This document shows positions 1 through 6,483 of a DNA stretch of 35,247 nucleotides, piece after piece. Under the pieces are notes generated by a model. It saw nothing but the letters and a program-made list of their open reading frames with translations. It had not been told where the DNA came from and did no database searches. The translations under genes and the position numbers were made by a program. The stretch is taken from the NCBI GenBank assembly GCA_004793585.1, contig SRZB01000034.1, positions 1-35,247 on the forward strand, written 5' to 3'. How positions within the stretch are numbered: position 1 is the first letter of the stretch; each line of letters opens with the position of its first letter. This stretch comes from Hominisplanchenecus murintestinalis. GTDB taxonomy: Bacteria; Bacillota; Clostridia; Lachnospirales; Lachnospiraceae.

Positions 1-2
1 CG

Positions 3-77
3 TTAGCAACAAAAATCCCTGAAAACCCGCATAAAACCGTGAGTAAACTTAAGGACTGGTTAAAAATCATGCAATGA
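3..77 (+). CDS. C-terminal end of an unknown protein (partial at window edge)
   Basis: A reading frame is open from the window edge and ends in TGA at 75-77. It gives about 24 residues ending in KDWLKIMQ. It overlaps the Doc remnant in another frame. Too little remains to assign a family. It could be the end of an antitoxin or regulator preceding Doc, or a frame-shifted part of the same decayed Doc gene. Confidence 0.2.
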   Translation, partial: LATKIPENPHKTVSKLKDWLKIMQ

Positions 78-247
78 TAGATGGTAATAAAAGGCTGGGG
101 TGCCATGCCATGTTAGTCTTTTTGGCATTAAACGGTTATGAGATGGAATACACGCAGGAAGAATTATCAGATTTAATATTAGATGTAGCAGCGGACAGGA
201 AACAATATGAAGATATTTTGCATTGGTTGTTGGTGCATCAGATGTAA
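53..247 (+). pseudogene. Doc/Fic-family toxin remnant (C-terminal part)
   Basis: The frame reads GLVKNHAMIDGNKRLG and continues to a stop at 245-247. This matches the Fic/Doc active-site signature HxFxDGNKR, with His at the catalytic position and Met in place of Phe. The following NGYEMEYTQEEL is the usual Doc C-terminal helix region. In-frame TAA at 50-52 cuts off the N-terminal two thirds, so only about 60 of the usual 120-130 residues remain. Doc proteins phosphorylate EF-Tu and are normally paired with a Phd antitoxin, which is not visible here. An internal ATG at 74 could initiate, but the fragment lacks most of the fold and is almost certainly inactive. Confidence 0.65.
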
Positions 248-256
248 GTTAGATGA

Positions 257-487
257 TTTGGAACTTTTTCCATAAAAGCTTTTATTGAAAAGCTGAATCA
301 TTATGTATGGAAATGGGCAAAACAAATCCGCTTAAATAAGGCATATCCGCGAAAGACATGTTTTATACAAGATACAGAGGATTATTTTTTAACATTCAAT
401 TATACTAGTGTTTTAGAAAGAGTCCTTGTAAGTGGTGTGGAAATGCCATTTACAAGGGTTTTTGGTATTTCCTGTATTAAGACTTAG
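257..487 (+). pseudogene. Possible AbiH-like abortive-infection protein remnant
   Basis: The frame is open from 257 to a TAG at 485-487 and has no plausible start. It encodes a 76-residue piece with IEKLNHYVWKWAKQI followed by DYFLTFNYTSVLE. The F-x-x-FNYT-x-x-x-E pattern resembles the conserved core of AbiH-type phage abortive-infection proteins, which are normally over 300 residues long. This assignment rests on one short motif and is tentative. It fits the run of decayed defence and toxin genes around it. Confidence 0.33.
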
Positions 488-509
488 AAAGAGATTAGGG
501 ATAACGTAA

Positions 510-538
510 TTGATAGATTGGCTATTTAATGGTATACT
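510..538 (+). promoter_or_regulatory. Sigma-A-type promoter for the BrnT/BrnA pair
   Basis: TTGATA at 510-515 and TATACT at 533-538 are separated by 17 bp, close to the ideal vegetative promoter. They lie 36 bp before the brnT start codon. BrnTA systems are usually autorepressed at such a site; no clear operator dyad was recognised. Confidence 0.6.
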
Positions 539-573
539 GTTAACATAGAATAATCTAAGAGGAACGGTCAGAA

Positions 574-852
574 ATGAAATTTGAGTGGGACGAAGAAAAA
601 AACATTATTAATAAGGAAAAACATAAAATTTCTTTTGAAACGGCAGCATATGTTTTTGATGATCCTTATTACATTGAAATGTTTGATTTTGAGCATAGTG
701 TTGATGAGGATAGATATATTGCAATAGGGAAAGTCGGCGATGTACTGTTTGTAGTATTTACAGAACGAAAGGAAACGATTCGATTAATTTCAGCTAGACT
801 TGCAACGAGTGCAGAAAAGGAGCTTTATTATGACCAGAACATTAATTATTGA
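574..852 (+). CDS. brnT: BrnT-family type II toxin
   Basis: The 92-residue protein has the BrnT (DUF497, PF04365) layout: FEWDEEKN near the N-terminus, KHKISFETA, then HSVDEDRYIAIG, VVFTERKETIRLISAR and a final E-x-x-x-Y. BrnT is a small RelE-fold ribonuclease that inhibits translation and is neutralised by the BrnA antitoxin encoded next to it. The full expected length (about 90 residues) is present and the conserved ExR and ISAR-type positions are intact, so it may be functional. The start ATG follows AAGAGGAACGG. The next gene overlaps by 23 bp, as expected for a co-translated toxin-antitoxin pair. It is the only intact system in a stretch of pseudogenes. Confidence 0.85.
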   Translation: MKFEWDEEKNIINKEKHKISFETAAYVFDDPYYIEMFDFEHSVDEDRYIAIGKVGDVLFVVFTERKETIRLISARLATSAEKELYYDQNINY

Positions 853-1009
853 AAGTGGACAAAAACCTACGGAAGAACAATTAAAAGAGGTTGAAGAGGC
901 GAAAAAAAGCCCAATTAACTTTGATGAAGATTGTGGGGAATTGTCGCCAGCGATGATGAAGGCGTTTAAGAGTGCGGTTGTGCAAAGAAATCGTAAGAAA
1001 AAAGCTTAG
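830..1009 (+). CDS. brnA: BrnA-type antitoxin
   Basis: This 59-residue protein starts at ATG 830, 7 bp after AAAGGAG, inside the end of brnT. It contains FDEDCGELSPAMMKAFKSAV and a basic tail (RNRKKKA). The acidic DED-x-x-ELS/T stretch followed by an amphipathic helix is typical of short BrnA/DUF4415-like antitoxins, where the acidic linker follows the toxin-binding region and the C-terminus carries the ribbon-helix-helix DNA-binding part. An upstream in-frame ATG at 800 lacks a ribosome site and was not chosen. The protein is shorter than many BrnA proteins (70-90 residues), so a complete DNA-binding domain is uncertain. Confidence 0.65.
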   Translation: MTRTLIIESGQKPTEEQLKEVEEAKKSPINFDEDCGELSPAMMKAFKSAVVQRNRKKKA

Positions 1010-1015
1010 AAATTT

Positions 1016-1119
1016 TTGGGGGAAGAATTTTATCCCCCAATATCCCCCAAATTTGAAAAATATGCAACAAGAAATTTTAAAAAGCAAAATGAATTTACCC
1101 CAAAATAAAATTTGGGGGA
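1016..1119 (+). repeat. Four copies of TTGGGGGA / TCCCCCAA
   Basis: TTGGGGGA occurs at 1016-1023 and 1112-1119, and its reverse complement TCCCCCAA at 1033-1040 and 1043-1050. The first inverted pair can form a hairpin just after brnA and may work as a terminator, but there is no long T-run. The rest of 1010-1224 holds no gene. A 13-bp direct repeat AATATATTGTGGT lies at 1219-1231 and 1251-1263. Confidence 0.5.
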
Positions 1120-1224
1120 TGCAGTTGAAAAGACGTAGATATAGGGCAGTTAAAAATTACTGGAAAGCCAGTAAAATAGAGGGCACTGAAAAAGTCCTTT
1201 TATGCGATAATCTAATACAATATA

Positions 1225-1413
1225 TTGTGGTATGAATTGCAAAAACAGCAAATATATTGTGGTGAACTTTGCGGCGAATTTTTAGGAATGAGAACCCTTG
1301 TTATTGTGAAAGGAAAAACCAGGATTGAAAAATGTACGGCAGAAACAATATATAAATTAGCGAGGACGCTCCATGTGACAATGGAAGAACTTTTGACAGA
1401 ATGTTTTAGGTGA
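1225..1413 (+). pseudogene. XRE-type regulator remnant (C-terminal part)
   Basis: The last 35 residues, GKTRIEKCTAETIYKLART followed by LHVTMEELL, match the final helices of Cro/CI-type HTH regulators (pattern C-T-A-E-T-I-Y-K-L-A, then VTMEELL). The preceding 25 residues do not look like an HTH and begin inside the direct repeat. The frame appears to be the tail of a longer regulator whose start has been lost. In related clusters such a regulator sits directly before a DUF6036 nucleotidyltransferase, as here (8 bp apart). Confidence 0.55.
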
Positions 1414-1421
1414 GATAAGGA

Positions 1422-1955
1422 ATGTCTGTGGAGAAAGATTTTACCAAAGAAAATCTGGACTATTATTTGAAGGAACTGGCAAAAGAGTTTCGGAAGAGAA
1501 ATGGAAAAAATACGCCTGCTGAGATTGTGTTAGTTGGAGGTGCGGCAATTCTTGCCAATTATGGGTTCTGTGAAATGACCTACGATATCGATGCAGTCAT
1601 AACAGCATCATCGGCCATGAAATTAATGTCCGGGAGACACTGCAAGAAGGATTTGTCTGATATTATTGGTATCTTGAGTGAATAAGAAAGAATGGGAGAG
1701 CCTTTAAGTTAGCAGCAGATTGATTGTGCGGTAAGAAATCTGTATAGTGGGTGGGATAATATTTCTGAATATGCAATACAGGTTTTGAAAGTAGCTTTAG
1801 ATTCAGAAAACCTAAAAGAATTATTTATGGAACAGGAACGTGAAGAGGAATTATCAAAACAGGCAGTGCTTCAAGTTCAAAAATACGAAGGGGAATCTCT
1901 TTGGTTGGCCGATGTTTCGGCAAATTTTTATACAGCATTTCGCGGCAACAGATAA
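1422..1955 (+). pseudogene. DUF6036 nucleotidyltransferase-like (AbiEii-type) pseudogene
   Basis: The frame from ATG 1422 starts with VEKDFTKENLDYYLKELAKEFRKR and has the signature LVGGAAIL, then YDIDAVI. This is the GG...DxD core of nucleotidyltransferase-fold proteins such as DUF6036 and AbiEii. After AVITASSAMK it jumps to a distal KKDLSDIIGIL segment, so a block of the usual domain appears deleted. It then meets TAA at 1683-1685 and TAG at 1710-1712. The same frame stays readable past both stops (QQIDCAVRNLYSGWDNISE and on) to TAA 1953-1955. The gene is therefore broken by one internal deletion and two nonsense changes. Family members act as toxins with a regulator partner; this copy is dead. 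Confidence 0.75.
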
Positions 1956-1962
1956 ACATTTC

Positions 1963-1990
1963 ACAGCAATTAAATTGTTTTGCTGTTTTT
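1963..1990 (+). terminator. Rho-independent terminator candidate
   Basis: ACAGCAA at 1963-1969 pairs with TTGCTGT at 1980-1986 and is followed by a T-run to 1990. It lies directly after the decayed DUF6036 gene. Confidence 0.6.
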
Positions 1991-2020
1991 AGCAGGCTAT
2001 AATAAAATGTCTGTTTATGA

Positions 2021-2133
2021 CAGCGGCAAAATATAAATTTTTGCCGCTGACGATATAATAAGCGTTAGCGAGAAGAATGAGCTTGTTCATTCGGCGAGCG
2101 GCGAATGGCAATCATGAATCGCAGATTCATGAT
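2021..2133. repeat. Three consecutive perfect hairpins upstream of the LytTR regulator
   Basis: Hairpin 1 pairs CAGCGGCAAA (2021-2030) with TTTGCCGCTG (2040-2049). Hairpin 2 pairs GAATGA (2075-2080) with TCATTC (2087-2092). Hairpin 3 pairs ATCATGAATC (2111-2120) with GATTCATGAT (2124-2133). They fill the space before the regulator ribosome site. Hairpin 1 could terminate upstream transcription. The set resembles REP-like palindromes or a structured leader; no known RNA family is recognised. Confidence 0.6.
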
Positions 2134-2155
2134 ATAATGACGAGGAGGTGGCTCA

Positions 2156-2860
2156 TTGATTCATATTGCAATTTGTGATGATGAAAAACGTATGTCCGAT
2201 CATATAAGGGCAATGGCCTCCGATTTTTTCCGTAAAAAGAACAGGGAGATCTATTTTCGGACATTTTCAAGTGGTGAAGAGCTGCTAAGCTACGACGGGC
2301 AGATTGACATCCTGTTTCTGGATATCCAGATGAAGGGTATGGACGGCATGGAAACGGCAAGGAAGCTGAGGGCTTCTAAGTTCCGGGGATTCCTGCTTTT
2401 TATCACAGTACTGAAAGAGATGGTATTCCAGTCTTTCGAGGTGCAGGCCTACGATTATCTGGTCAAGCCGGTGGAAGAAAAACAATTTGAGAAGACCATG
2501 GAGCGCCTCTTTGCTTCTATGCAAAACGCCAGCGAGGACAGCCTGCTGGTTCAAAAGGGATATGAAGGGCGCATCATCCCAAAGGATGAGATTGCTTTTT
2601 GCGAGGTCATAGACCGAAAAATATATCTGAGCCTGGCTTCCGGCGAGGTTGTTGATTATTATGAGCGGATCGAAAATCTGGAAACGAAGCTGGGCAGCCA
2701 TTTTTTTCGATGCCACAGGAGCTATCTCATCAACCTGAAGCATTTAAAAGGATATAAAAACGGGACTGCCTATCTGGATAACGGCAAAGAGGTTCCCGTA
2801 TCACGGCTGCGGAGTAGGGAGTTTTCCGGTGTAGTTTTGCAGTATATGAAGAACATATAA
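2156..2860 (+). CDS. LytTR-family response regulator (AgrA-like)
   Basis: The 234-residue protein begins with a receiver domain (about 1-120) with acidic pair D8/D9, phosphoacceptor D56 in LFLDIQM, T84 and K104 in YLVKP. All key residues are present. A LytTR DNA-binding domain follows (about 130-230), ending in FFRCHRSYLINLKHLKGY and VPVSRLRSREF. LytTR regulators bind direct repeats upstream of peptide-signal, bacteriocin or virulence genes. The start is TTG at 2156, 8 bp after GAGGAGGT; no ATG fits better. The sensor kinase follows 167 bp downstream, separated by a structured region. No agrB or agrD homologue is visible nearby, so the signal is unknown. Confidence 0.9.
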   Translation: MIHIAICDDEKRMSDHIRAMASDFFRKKNREIYFRTFSSGEELLSYDGQIDILFLDIQMKGMDGMETARKLRASKFRGFLLFITVLKEMVFQSFEVQAYDYLVKPVEEKQFEKTMERLFASMQNASEDSLLVQKGYEGRIIPKDEIAFCEVIDRKIYLSLASGEVVDYYERIENLETKLGSHFFRCHRSYLINLKHLKGYKNGTAYLDNGKEVPVSRLRSREFSGVVLQYMKNI

Positions 2861-2881
2861 GAACTTTGCGGTTATCTGGCA

Positions 2882-3001
2882 GGTCTGCGCATTTACTGCG
2901 CAGACCGTAAGAAGGTGATTCAGGAGTGCAAAAATCCCATTGCCGGAGGCAATTTAAAATGGATTTTTGCCTGTAACTGTGTAGCTACGGAACAGTTACA
3001 G
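2882..3001. repeat. Three tandem hairpins between response regulator and kinase
   Basis: GGTCTGCGCA (2882-2891) pairs with TGCGCAGACC (2897-2906). GCAAAAATCC (2928-2937) pairs with GGATTTTTGC (2961-2970) and encloses a second stem, ATTGCC/GGCAAT (2939-2944, 2948-2953). CTGTAACTGT (2971-2980) pairs with ACAGTTACAG (2992-3001). All arms are perfect. No long T-run follows, so these are not ordinary terminators. They may be a palindromic repeat insertion or a structured RNA that sets the kinase level. Confidence 0.7.
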
Positions 3002-3027
3002 TGCTTTTACATATGGGGGCAGGTAAC

Positions 3028-4383
3028 ATGGCTGAGTATTTAGATTTTTTCAATATATACATTATGGGCGTGATTGAAACGTCTTTCCAGATTTATTTTT
3101 TGGCAAAAATTTTGAAAAAGAAAATGTGGCCTCCTTTTTATTTCCTGTTTGCAGTAGGTGCAGTGATTGCGGGCGAGTTTATTCCGGGCGGCACGATTGT
3201 TAGTTTTGTGGTGTTTGTCTTATTGATTTCGATATGCATGGGTTTTGCCTGCCATGCGAATTTTAAGGCTTCCTTTCTGTATGCGACTTTGACAACGGAA
3301 ATCATGTTGCTCTGTAGCGGAATCGTGAACTCACTGATGAGCCTTCCATACCCGTGGCTGCCTGCTTTTTTCCATGAGACAGGCAATATTGCGGCCATGC
3401 TGATCTGCGAGGCGGCATCCTTTTTGCTGAGCGGGTTTTGCTATTATATCGTATACCGCTATTTTTCCATGGATGCCCTGTGTCCTGCGGATGCTCCTGA
3501 TATCACAATGGGAATGCAGCGGATGTTTCTAATTTTTGTTCCGATTCTGATGATATTTATTATGAGTAACTATATCAATGCGATTGAATATGACTTCCAG
3601 TTTGAGATTCTGGTGGACAAAGGGCCTGCGGGACACTTTTTCAGTCATGGGCAGATGCTGGCCATGTATTTTCTGGGACTTGCCAGCCTGTTCTGCATCC
3701 TGTTTTTCTATAAGAAGCTGCAGCAGAGTTTTCGTCTAGGCACGGAATTATCACTGCTGGAGCAGCAGGAACATTCCCTGAACCAGTATGTGGAGGAAGC
3801 GAAAACCCGTTACGATGAAACAAAGTCCTTTCGCCATGACATCAGGAACCACATCGCAGTGGTAAAAAAGCTCCTGCAGAATGGAAAACTGGAGGAAGCC
3901 GTAACTTATATCGAGGATCTGGACGATATGGCGGAAAAAATGTCATTTCCCTGCAGTACTAGCAACCCGGTCGTGGATATTCTGGTGGGGAACAAACTGG
4001 GGATTGCAAAAAGCATGGGGAGCGATGTGGACTGTTCCCTGCTTCTGCCATATCCGTGTGGCATTAGAGATATTGATATCTGTATTGTCCTGTCAAATGC
4101 GCTGGATAATGCAATCCATGCAGTAAAAAGCCTGGATGCCAGTATGGAAAAGTATATCCGTGTGTCCGGGCGGATCCAAGGGGATTTCCTTATGATAGAA
4201 ACCCAAAACAGCTTCCATGGAAAAGGAGCGTTCAAAAAAGGGACAGGTCTGTCGAATGTAAAAAAAGTGGCTGAAAAATATGGCGGCGCCATGAGTATAG
4301 AGACACAGGAGAATGTATTTGTCCTCCATGTGCTGCTGATCATTCCACAGCATCCAGAAAGCAGCACACAGCAAATGGATTAA
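3028..4383 (+). CDS. GHKL sensor histidine kinase (AgrC-like)
   Basis: From ATG 3028 the protein is 451 residues. The first 230 hold about six hydrophobic membrane segments, followed by a coiled linker (LEQQEHSLNQYVEEAK). The phosphoacceptor His is about residue 270 in SFRHDIRNHIAVVKKLL, followed by a short DHp helix. The GHKL ATPase has an N-box (ALDNAIHAV) and a G-box (GTGLSNVKKVAEKYGG). This is the layout of AgrC-type peptide-sensing kinases (HPK10), which act with LytTR regulators such as the gene just upstream. A GTG at 3001 could extend the protein by 9 residues, but it falls in the last base of the hairpin. The sensed ligand cannot be read from the sequence. Confidence 0.88.
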   Translation: MAEYLDFFNIYIMGVIETSFQIYFLAKILKKKMWPPFYFLFAVGAVIAGEFIPGGTIVSFVVFVLLISICMGFACHANFKASFLYATLTTEIMLLCSGIVNSLMSLPYPWLPAFFHETGNIAAMLICEAASFLLSGFCYYIVYRYFSMDALCPADAPDITMGMQRMFLIFVPILMIFIMSNYINAIEYDFQFEILVDKGPAGHFFSHGQMLAMYFLGLASLFCILFFYKKLQQSFRLGTELSLLEQQEHSLNQYVEEAKTRYDETKSFRHDIRNHIAVVKKLLQNGKLEEAVTYIEDLDDMAEKMSFPCSTSNPVVDILVGNKLGIAKSMGSDVDCSLLLPYPCGIRDIDICIVLSNALDNAIHAVKSLDASMEKYIRVSGRIQGDFLMIETQNSFHGKGAFKKGTGLSNVKKVAEKYGGAMSIETQENVFVLHVLLIIPQHPESSTQQMD

Positions 4384-4488
4384 AATGTTACCTTCTATAA
4401 CCGAAAAAAGAAAAAGGAAGCTGTCTGCGGCGGCAAGCGGCTGCAAAGAAGTTTCCTGACAATATCAATTTGAAGGAGGAACATGCTT

Positions 4489-5121
4489 ATGACAATGCAG
4501 ATTCATGGAAGCTATGATCATTCCGGTGCCGATTACGCAGAGAGGGTAAAGGAAAAACAGGCTCCTGAGAGGGATGAAAAGGCAAAGGAAGCAGAGAAAG
4601 CTGCTGAGGGAAAAAATGCTGGTAAGTTATCCGAACCACGGGATGAATATATCAGCAGTGAAAAATCGGGGCGAAAGCCTATGGGACTGTACCGGGTAGG
4701 CCAGGACGAGAACGGCAACCGGAAAATCTTTTTTGACGATCCGAAAGCTGGCCATGCAAATGGAAAGGATGACCGTTCCGAGGAAAGCGAAGATGGCAAA
4801 GCACCGAAGGTATACCCATCCGGGCATCCCGCAATGCAGGCCCCTGACGGGGCGGGCGGACTGCCGTCCGATAAGGTAGGCGGAGACAGCCAGGGAAAGC
4901 CGGTGGAGAAATGTGTCACAAATACGGATAAGGTTGACAGGGAAATCAAGAAGCTGAAAGAGAAAAAGCAGCAGCTGGAACAGCAGATCCAGTCGGCTTC
5001 CGGCGATAATAAGGAAAACAAAATCCGGGAGTTGGAGAAAAAGCTGGCGCAGGTAGAAAACGAGTTAAGACAGAAAGACAATGATACATACAGGCGGCAG
5101 AATGCTTCTGTATCAGAATAA
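4489..5121 (+). CDS. FlxA-like coiled-coil protein of unknown function
   Basis: The protein is 210 residues from ATG 4489, 9 bp after GGAGG (an ATG at 4483 is too close to the ribosome site). It has no signal peptide. The first two thirds are charged and low-complexity. The last 65 residues form a strong coiled coil (DREIKKLKEKKQQLEQQIQ, then IRELEKKLAQVENELRQKD), ending DTYRRQNA. This tail resembles FlxA-like domain proteins often found as hypotheticals in Lachnospiraceae. It follows the kinase by about 100 bp and precedes a second similar protein, so the pair may be the output of the two-component system. That role is inferred from position only. Confidence 0.6.
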   Translation: MTMQIHGSYDHSGADYAERVKEKQAPERDEKAKEAEKAAEGKNAGKLSEPRDEYISSEKSGRKPMGLYRVGQDENGNRKIFFDDPKAGHANGKDDRSEESEDGKAPKVYPSGHPAMQAPDGAGGLPSDKVGGDSQGKPVEKCVTNTDKVDREIKKLKEKKQQLEQQIQSASGDNKENKIRELEKKLAQVENELRQKDNDTYRRQNASVSE

Positions 5122-5261
5122 AAGGGATTCAGATTTTTAGTGTGGTATCATTACCGGGAGATAGTGGCAAATGCGCACTGTTTTCCGGTATTTTTGGAAT
5201 GGCGGCATCATTTGAGTTTCTTAAAAGGATTATATCAGAAAAAATGCCGGGAGGGACAATT

Positions 5262-5765
5262 ATGCATACGAAAACAATGGAAGGTCTTGCAGGGGCAAGT
5301 ATGAATATGAAGCTGTTGAATACGCCCTTCAGCGTCTATAAAGATGCAGAACGGAGAGGTGATACAGCCGTTATGGAGCGGGCAATGGGATATGCCGGCG
5401 AATTTGCAGATAAAGCGGAGGACTATCAAAAGAAGGCAGAAAAAGGAATGAAGGAGGACGCAAAGGAGGCAAGGGAAAAAGCGAAGACGGAGCAGGAAAA
5501 CGCCATCAGGAAGCGCAAGGAGGAGCGCGAGGAGCAGGAAAAGAGGATAGCGGAAAGCCGGAATGGGGATACGGATACCGTAAGCGTCAGCGAAAGTGGA
5601 AAGGCTGCATTGGACGGGAAGACCGATTCGGTTCAGACTGGTGCAGACAACGGCATCTCTGTAGAAGAAACAGCGGATGCTGTTAAGATGGAACCTGTAA
5701 TCTATACGAAAACCGGGGAAGCATTGACACCGGAATCCGGCACGAATCTCTCTGTTTCGGTATAG
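5262..5765 (+). CDS. Charged helical protein of unknown function
   Basis: The start ATG at 5262 follows GGGAGGGA and gives 167 residues; a longer frame from 5142 has no ribosome site. The N-terminal 45 residues (EGLAGASMNMKLLNTPFSV, then RRGDTAVMERAMGYAGEFA) look structured. A long E/K/R-rich helix follows (about 50-105, KAEKGMKEDAKEAREKAK), then an acidic disordered tail. No signal peptide or membrane segment is visible. It sits 140 bp after the FlxA-like gene and resembles it in composition. No function can be assigned. Confidence 0.55.
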   Translation: MHTKTMEGLAGASMNMKLLNTPFSVYKDAERRGDTAVMERAMGYAGEFADKAEDYQKKAEKGMKEDAKEAREKAKTEQENAIRKRKEEREEQEKRIAESRNGDTDTVSVSESGKAALDGKTDSVQTGADNGISVEETADAVKMEPVIYTKTGEALTPESGTNLSVSV

Positions 5766-5803
5766 ATGTTGCCATCGGGTGGTTTTGAATTATAAAAGAT
5801 AAT

Positions 5804-5826
5804 CCCTGGCAGCAAAGCTGCCGGGG
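5804..5826 (+). terminator. GC-rich hairpin after the coiled-coil genes
   Basis: CCCTGGCAGC (5804-5813) pairs with GCTGCCGGGG (5817-5826) around an AAA loop, with one G-T pair. No T-run follows, so termination is possible but unproven. The remaining 5766-5972 spacer shows no gene. Confidence 0.4.
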
Positions 5827-5972
5827 TGCCTGATTACCAGTAAAATGGGGACATATTTGCGGCGAGGAACAGTGACATTAAGAAAACACAGTCACCAATG
5901 ATATTAATATTAGATGGAGATAAGTGGTTGGAATAGCTTCGGTCGTTTGGACTGTTTAGCCTGGAGAAGAAA

Positions 5973-6383
5973 ATGAATAAGAAAAAGTGGATTCGTATCG
6001 TATCGATTTACTCGATTATATATACAGTAATAACATTGTTGAACAGCGTTTTGTACCTTCGTAATGGTATTTATGAAGACCCAAGCGGTAACTGGCATGA
6101 ATTAGACAGGGCTATGATCCTCCTGATTGGGATAGCTGCATTTGAGCTATGTACAAATCTGCCTGTTAAGCCTTTGGCTCTCAGATATTTGATTGCATAT
6201 ATTCCCTCTCAGCTGTTGGCGTTCGCCTATGTCTGGTTCTGCGGACTGCGGGAACCTTTGGCGAAAACAGCGTATAGGGATATTTGGATTAATTTTACGA
6301 GCCTTTTTGTGTTGTTATGCATCATCAATACTGTCTTTTATGTTTTTAAGAAAAAGAGAGGGCAGAAAGGGGAAAAGAAATGA
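5973..6383 (+). CDS. Four-helix membrane protein of unknown function
   Basis: The 136-residue protein has four likely membrane segments (about 10-29, 46-63, 68-86 and 105-124), short loops and a basic C-terminus (KKKRGQKGEKK), suggesting the tail lies in the cytoplasm. The second segment carries the pattern ELCTNLPVKPLALRYLIAY. It resembles small uncharacterised membrane proteins of Firmicutes (possibly DUF6608), but no catalytic motif is seen. GGAGAAG lies 7 bp before the ATG. Its stop overlaps the start of a 23-codon hydrophobic ORF (ATGA). Confidence 0.6.
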   Translation: MNKKKWIRIVSIYSIIYTVITLLNSVLYLRNGIYEDPSGNWHELDRAMILLIGIAAFELCTNLPVKPLALRYLIAYIPSQLLAFAYVWFCGLREPLAKTAYRDIWINFTSLFVLLCIINTVFYVFKKKRGQKGEKK

Positions 6384-6451
6384 CCGAAGCTGTTGAAAAA
6401 TTCATCCTGATTTTTGCAGGGTTGCTTCTTATACTGCGCGGCCTGTTTTGA
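6380..6451 (+). CDS. Putative 23-residue single-helix membrane microprotein
   Basis: ATG at 6380 overlaps the stop of the upstream membrane gene (ATGA) and has GGGGAAAAG just before it. The peptide begins MTEAVEKF and continues as one hydrophobic helix (ILIFAGLLLILRGLF). The coupling and the clean membrane-helix composition suggest it is translated, possibly as a partner of the upstream protein or as a toxin-like peptide. It could equally be the start of a decayed longer gene. Confidence 0.35.
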   Translation: MTEAVEKFILIFAGLLLILRGLF

Positions 6452-6483
6452 TTTCAATTAGATGTGGATTGAGGTGGCTGTAT

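Noticed and set aside
972-1235. 87-codon + frame overlapping the brnA end
   Set aside because: It runs through the repeat-rich non-coding gap and has no ribosome site or family resemblance.
4533-5081. 182-codon minus-strand Ser/Phe/Cys-rich frame
   Set aside because: It is the antisense of the Lys/Glu-rich coiled-coil gene; the composition is what that antisense must give.
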